Assembly: GCA_018969805.1 (NCBI GenBank)
Contig: JAGWXQ010000046.1
Location: forward strand, 1 to 8,975
Reading direction: 5' to 3'
DNA: 8,975 nucleotides
From: Paenibacillaceae bacterium
Lineage (GTDB): Bacteria > Bacillota > Bacilli > Paenibacillales > YIM-B00363
This document shows, one piece after another, positions 6,082 through 8,975 of the stretch (within the stretch, counting starts at the first letter, position 1; every line of letters begins with the position of its first letter). The notes under the pieces are model-generated. The model saw only the letters and a program-made list of their open reading frames with translations. It was not told the origin of the DNA and ran no database searches. A program made the translations under genes and the position numbers.

Positions 6082-7204
6082 ATTTGAGCCGCTGCAACCG
6101 CTCCTGCGGGCTAATGATGTCGGTTACACGCACACCGAAGTTTTCATCGATGACGACAACTTCGCCTTTGGCGATCAGTGTGTGATTGACGAAAACGTCT
6201 ACGGGTTCCCCCGCGAGCTTATCGAGTTCGATAATAAATCCTTGTGACATATCGAGAATTTCACGAATTTGCCGACGCGTGCGCCCAAGCTCAACGGTCA
6301 CTTGCAAAGGAATGTCCATAAGCAACTGCAAATTTGGATTACCGCTTGCGGCCACATCACTTGGAGAAAACGATGAAAACTGCGCGTTGTGAACCGGTCG
6401 TGGGGGGGCAGGAGGATGTGCGGGCCGCGGGGGCGGCGTGTGCTGAACAGGCGGGGGCGTATGTTGTGCTGGCGGTGGCGCATGATGGACGGGTGGTGCA
6501 GGCGGGGGCGATGGTGCGGGGGGCGGATCGGCTGTGCCCATCAAAATCGCGACCATCTCTTTGGCAAACCAAATCGGCAACAGCTGCATCAGGCGAGAAT
6601 CGATCAAATCTCCGATTTTGATGCGAAACATAATGGCAATAAACACATCTTCCGTAAGCAGCTCTTCGCCTTTTCCTTCCGAGAGGCTAAACAAATCAAC
6701 GCTTGGCGGAGAAATGTTGACAAACCGGTTAAACATCGAAGACATCGATGTCGCAGAAGAACCCATCATTTGGTTCATCGCTTCTTGCACAGCACTCACA
6801 TGAATTTCATTCAGCTCTTCTTCCTGCGGATCGCCATGCCCACCGAGCATCAAATCCGCTATGACTTGCGCATCGCGCTTTTTAATGACGAGCAAATTGA
6901 TGCCCTGAAAACCATCGACATAATCGACGTGCACAGCGATGTGCGGATTGGGGAAAATATCGTACAAATCTGATTTTGGAATGGCCGTCACACGCGGCGT
7001 CGTAATGTCTACTTTGAGCTTGAGCAACGTCGAAAGTGCTGTCGCAGCACTCCCAAACGTAATGTTGCCAATTTCCCCAAGCGCATCTTGTTCTAGTGGG
7101 GACAAATAGGCATCGGCAGATTGGATGTTGTCTTCTCCACCGGAACCGTCGGTTTGTTGGGCGTGCAACGCTTCTTTTTCCTCTCGGGAGAGAAATTCAT
7201 TCAT
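6080..7204 (-). CDS. fliY: FliY, flagellar switch protein and CheY-P phosphatase
   Basis: FliY is the Gram-positive switch protein that replaces FliN and also dephosphorylates CheY-P. From ATG 7204 the product is 374 residues (B. subtilis FliY, 378). The middle domain is CheC-like with two complete phosphatase signatures of the form [D/S]x3Ex2Nx22P: D40, E44, N47, P70 and S137, E141, N144, P167. A proline/histidine-rich linker spans about 227-271. The C-terminal FliN/SpoA domain is at about 290-364 (IPLQVTVELGRTRRQIREIL, then ELDKLAGEPVDVFVN). The N-terminal CheY-P-binding peptide, usually LSQxEIDALL, is degenerate here: LSREEKEALH (5-14). The frame extends 19 codons upstream, but ATG 7204 has GGGGGAG upstream and the family N-terminus; it overlaps the fliM stop by eight bases. 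Confidence 0.97.
   Translation of the reverse strand: MNEFLSREEKEALHAQQTDGSGGEDNIQSADAYLSPLEQDALGEIGNITFGSAATALSTLLKLKVDITTPRVTAIPKSDLYDIFPNPHIAVHVDYVDGFQGINLLVIKKRDAQVIADLMLGGHGDPQEEELNEIHVSAVQEAMNQMMGSSATSMSSMFNRFVNISPPSVDLFSLSEGKGEELLTEDVFIAIMFRIKIGDLIDSRLMQLLPIWFAKEMVAILMGTADPPPAPSPPPAPPVHHAPPPAQHTPPPVQHTPPPRPAHPPAPPRPVHNAQFSSFSPSDVAASGNPNLQLLMDIPLQVTVELGRTRRQIREILDMSQGFIIELDKLAGEPVDVFVNHTLIAKGEVVVIDENFGVRVTDIISPQERLQRLK
6390..6526 (-). repeat. Proline/histidine-rich repetitive linker of FliY
   Basis: About 45 residues (227-271 of FliY) are mostly Pro, Ala, His, Gln and Thr. They include the near-repeats HHAPPPAQ, HTPPPVQ, HTPPPRPA and HPPAPPRPVH. The DNA is strongly C-rich on the coding strand and G-rich on the plus strand, in contrast to its flanks, and is probably prone to length change. 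It joins the phosphatase domain to the FliN-like domain. Confidence 0.85.
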
Positions 7205-8195
7205 GTGCAATTTCTCCCCCTTCTGGAATGACGTGTGCAATTTGCACCGCCCGTTTCCCATTGACTTGACCGGGCTTCGCCAAAAATTTGGTGAATCCTT
7301 CGACTTTGATCGGTATCGCTTCTGTCACTTTTCTGTGCAATTCGATTACGTCTCCGACCGTAAGATCAAGCAAATCTTGTACGACAATCGATGTCGCACC
7401 AAGCTCGGCAATAACGGGAAGCTGTGTCCGCTGTACGCGCGATTCCAATGCGCTCGTTTCTTCTTCTGATCGCTGTTTTTTTTGTGCGAAAAACAAATTG
7501 TTGACCGTAAGCCGATTGATCATTGGTTCGAGTACGATGTGTGGAATACACAAACTAATCATGCCGGTCGAGTCCCCGATGCGTGTGCTCAATGAAATCA
7601 ACGCGATTGTTTCGTTGGGTGAGGCAATTTGCATAAATTGCGGGTTCGTCTCCAGTTGTTCCATGGTCGGTTCGAGCTCAAGAATGGACTTCCACGCTTC
7701 CCGCATACAGTTCAGTGCGTTTTTGAATATTCGTTCCATAATGATCGTCTCGATTTCGGTCATCGTGGAGCGAGAAATACCAATAATGCCTGTACCTCCA
7801 AGCAATCGATCGAGCATCGTAAACGCAATCGACGGATTGACTTCCAATACCATCCGACCGACAAGCGGACGCGCTTCAAATACGTTTAATACCGTTATTT
7901 GGGGAATAGATCGAATAAACTCTTCATACGGCAGTTGCTCGACTTGCAACACTTGAATTTGCACAAATGTACGCAGTTGTGCAGAAAAATACGTCGTCAA
8001 ATAGCGCGCGAACGTCTCATGAATGCGATACAGGCTACGCAAATGGTCTTTGGAAAAACGCAATGCGCGTTTAAAGTCGTAATTGCGTACCTTGCGCTTG
8101 GGTTCTTCTTTTTTGATCTCCTCGGCACTCATTTCCCCGGAGGAAATCGCGGCCAATAACGCATCAATTTCGCTTTGCGACAGCACTTCTGACAT
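7197..8195 (-). CDS. fliM: FliM, flagellar motor switch protein
   Basis: FliM is the C-ring subunit that receives CheY-P and drives the change of rotation. The product is 332 residues, the normal length. The N-terminus carries the intact CheY-P-binding peptide LSQSEIDALLAAI (5-17). A polar linker leads to the CheC-like middle domain (about 40-230), with RFSKDHLRSLYRIHETFARY (46-65) and the GGTG turn (133-136) that contacts FliG. It lacks the phosphatase residues, as expected for FliM. The C-terminal SpoA/FliN-like domain is at about 253-325 (VIAELGATSIVVQDLLDLTVGDVI, KPGQVNGKRAVQI). ATG 8195 follows AAGGGGAT-type sequence and lies 36 bases after fliL. The TGA stop lies inside the fliY start region. 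An A8 tract encodes QKK near residue 239. Confidence 0.98.
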   Translation of the reverse strand: MSEVLSQSEIDALLAAISSGEMSAEEIKKEEPKRKVRNYDFKRALRFSKDHLRSLYRIHETFARYLTTYFSAQLRTFVQIQVLQVEQLPYEEFIRSIPQITVLNVFEARPLVGRMVLEVNPSIAFTMLDRLLGGTGIIGISRSTMTEIETIIMERIFKNALNCMREAWKSILELEPTMEQLETNPQFMQIASPNETIALISLSTRIGDSTGMISLCIPHIVLEPMINRLTVNNLFFAQKKQRSEEETSALESRVQRTQLPVIAELGATSIVVQDLLDLTVGDVIELHRKVTEAIPIKVEGFTKFLAKPGQVNGKRAVQIAHVIPEGGEIAHE

Positions 8196-8231
8196 GACGA
8201 TCCCCTTCTTTGGCTTACAAAGTCGTTTGGA

Positions 8232-8708
8232 TTATTGTGCGGTAATGATCAGTTTTGTGACGTATATGCTGCGCACCTTTCCTTCCGTAAGCAACGCATT
8301 CGTACGGTTGATGAGCGTCGCACTGAGCGCATCGACCCCTTTGCTGCCACGAATATTGTCGGGCAATGTGTCCATAAGCGTCGTATTGATCTCATTTTTC
8401 ACCTTGAAACTCAGAAACTCGATTTCTTTTTTTGCTTCTGCACTATCCATTTCAAAAGTAAAACTCACATTTACGAAATACTGCGGATCCGCGAGATTGA
8501 CAATGACATCATCAATGGGAAAACTCATTTCAGCGCGTTCGTTTGCGGGAATATGCTTTTGTTCGACTGGAGCGTCGATCTTCTTTGACGCATCACGCGG
8601 ATCGGTTGGTGCAGATTGCTGGAAGTGGTTCCATAAAATGAATGCAGACCAAGCCAATAAAGTGACCGTAAGGACGATGACCAATATCCAGGGCAGCATC
8701 TTCTTCAC
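8232..8708 (-). CDS. fliL: FliL, flagellar basal-body-associated stator protein
   Basis: FliL is a single-pass inner-membrane protein that surrounds or supports the MotAB stators near the basal body. From GTG 8708 the product is 158 residues. It has a short basic start (MKKM), a membrane helix at about 5-26, a polar spacer (28-60) and the periplasmic FliL domain (about 62-157). The family core is visible in DVIVNLADPQYFVNVSFTFE (67-86), where the L-x-D-x-x-YF-V pattern is typical, and in the terminal IYVTKLIITAQ strand. The open frame reaches a TTG at 8726, but AGGGGGGAA lies six bases before GTG 8708. That GTG gives the expected N-terminus. ATG 8699 (fourth codon) is a less likely alternative. 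The ribosome-binding site overlaps the flbD stop. Confidence 0.95.
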   Translation of the reverse strand: MKKMLPWILVIVLTVTLLAWSAFILWNHFQQSAPTDPRDASKKIDAPVEQKHIPANERAEMSFPIDDVIVNLADPQYFVNVSFTFEMDSAEAKKEIEFLSFKVKNEINTTLMDTLPDNIRGSKGVDALSATLINRTNALLTEGKVRSIYVTKLIITAQ

Positions 8709-8714
8709 AAACGA

Positions 8715-8723
8715 TTCCCCCCT
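8715..8723 (-). promoter_or_regulatory. Ribosome-binding site of fliL
   Basis: AGGGGGGAA on the minus strand abuts the flbD stop and lies six bases before GTG 8708. It decides the fliL start in favour of GTG 8708 over the upstream TTG at 8726. Confidence 0.7.
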
Positions 8724-8941
8724 CAAGTTGCGTCGGAATGAATATTCATCCTTGAAACAACGGTGTGGCTGGGTACGTTCAACGCGCGCACGAGCGCTGC
8801 GATTTGGTCTGTTTGTTCACGGACGACAAATTTTTTCCCTGTCGTCAGCGTAATGACGGTATCTGGGGTTTCTTCGATCGTTTCGATCAGCCAAGCGTTG
8901 ATGGTGACGCGCGTGCCATTAAGCCGGGTTACGGTGATCAT
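8723..8941 (-). CDS. flbD: FlbD/SwrD family flagellar protein
   Basis: This is a 72-residue cytoplasmic protein of the FlbD family. The B. subtilis member, SwrD (formerly YlzI), lies at the same operon position between flgE and fliL and raises flagellar motor power for swarming. Family marks are the start MITVTRLNGTRVTINAWLIE, in which 'I.VTRLNG....IN..LIE.IE..PDT.ITL..G.K..V.E' is typical, and the TTGKKFVVRE block (33-42). No membrane segment is present. The ATG at 8941 overlaps the stop of the upstream frame as ATGA. GGGGAGGAG lies just upstream with a short spacer. The name should not be confused with the unrelated Caulobacter regulator FlbD. Its exact molecular role is unresolved. Confidence 0.92.
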   Translation of the reverse strand: MITVTRLNGTRVTINAWLIETIEETPDTVITLTTGKKFVVREQTDQIAALVRALNVPSHTVVSRMNIHSDAT

Positions 8942-8975
8942 TGCTCCTCCCCTCGCACATACTCATCCGTTATTG
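8938..8975 (-). CDS. C-terminal codons of an upstream gene, probably flgE or similar (partial)
   Basis: Of the three minus-strand frames entering from the right edge, only one stays open to the flbD start. It encodes ITDEYVRGEEQ and ends in TGA at 8940-8938, overlapping the flbD ATG. In Bacillales operons the gene here is normally the hook protein flgE (or a flgG-like gene), whose C-terminus has the form 'ITTSDE..QELVNLKR'. The ITDE start would fit but the ending does not, so identity rests on position alone. Eleven codons are too few for certainty. Confidence 0.5.
   Translation of the reverse strand, partial: ITDEYVRGEEQ

Noticed and set aside
6390..6526. G-rich plus-strand tract as a CRISPR-like or mobile repeat
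   Set aside because: The repeats are in frame, encode a proline-rich linker, vary in length and have no spacer structure.
1..8975. A novel defence, secretion or biosynthetic system in the window
   Set aside because: Every gene over 50 codons is explained by a known flagellar or chemotaxis family in standard operon order; no foreign insert or unexplained long stretch remains.

Overview
This window is an internal slice of a flagellar/chemotaxis operon of the Bacillales (fla/che) type. Every gene lies on the minus strand, so transcription runs from high to low coordinates. In that direction the order is: last codons of an upstream gene (probably flgE or another hook/rod gene), flbD (swrD), fliL, fliM, fliY, cheY, fliO, fliP, fliQ, fliR, flhB, flhA, and the start of flhF, which runs off the left edge. 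Three features point to a motile, Gram-positive, low-to-mid GC member of the Bacilli: this gene order, FliY in place of FliN, and a CheY whose core closely resembles that of Bacillus subtilis. The FlhF, FlhA and FliL termini suggest an Alicyclobacillus/Tumebacillus/Paenibacillus-like relative rather than Bacillus itself, but that placement is recall-based inference.

Layout by coordinate: 1-187 flhF (5' part only); 205-2241 flhA; 2266-3366 flhB; 3363-4148 fliR; 4145-4414 fliQ; 4440-5189 fliP; 5186-5617 fliO; 5619-5993 cheY; 5994-6079 the only sizeable intergenic gap; 6080-7204 fliY; 7197-8195 fliM; 8232-8708 fliL; 8723-8941 flbD; 8938-8975 end of the upstream gene. Genes are packed with 4- to 8-base overlaps or gaps under 40 bases. 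I see no terminator, insertion sequence, tRNA, rRNA or CRISPR array.

The genes form three functional groups. FliO, FliP, FliQ, FliR, FlhB and FlhA are the membrane export gate of the flagellar type III secretion system. FliM and FliY are switch (C-ring) components; CheY-P binds the switch, and FliY also carries two intact CheC-type phosphatase motifs that would remove the phosphate. FliL and FlbD/SwrD support stator function and torque, and FlhF sets flagellar placement.

No undescribed system is visible; the region is a well-known operon. The points worth a second look are small. The fliY-cheY gap holds a near-perfect ribosome-binding site, a seven-codon reading frame and a hairpin. FliY has a degenerate CheY-P-binding N-terminus and a long proline/histidine-rich linker. 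Several 8-base homopolymer tracts fall inside flhA, flhB and fliM, and the hexamer CGATCG is over-represented. Several genes (fliL, fliQ, flhB, flhA) appear to start with GTG, so the longest open frame over-extends some of them.
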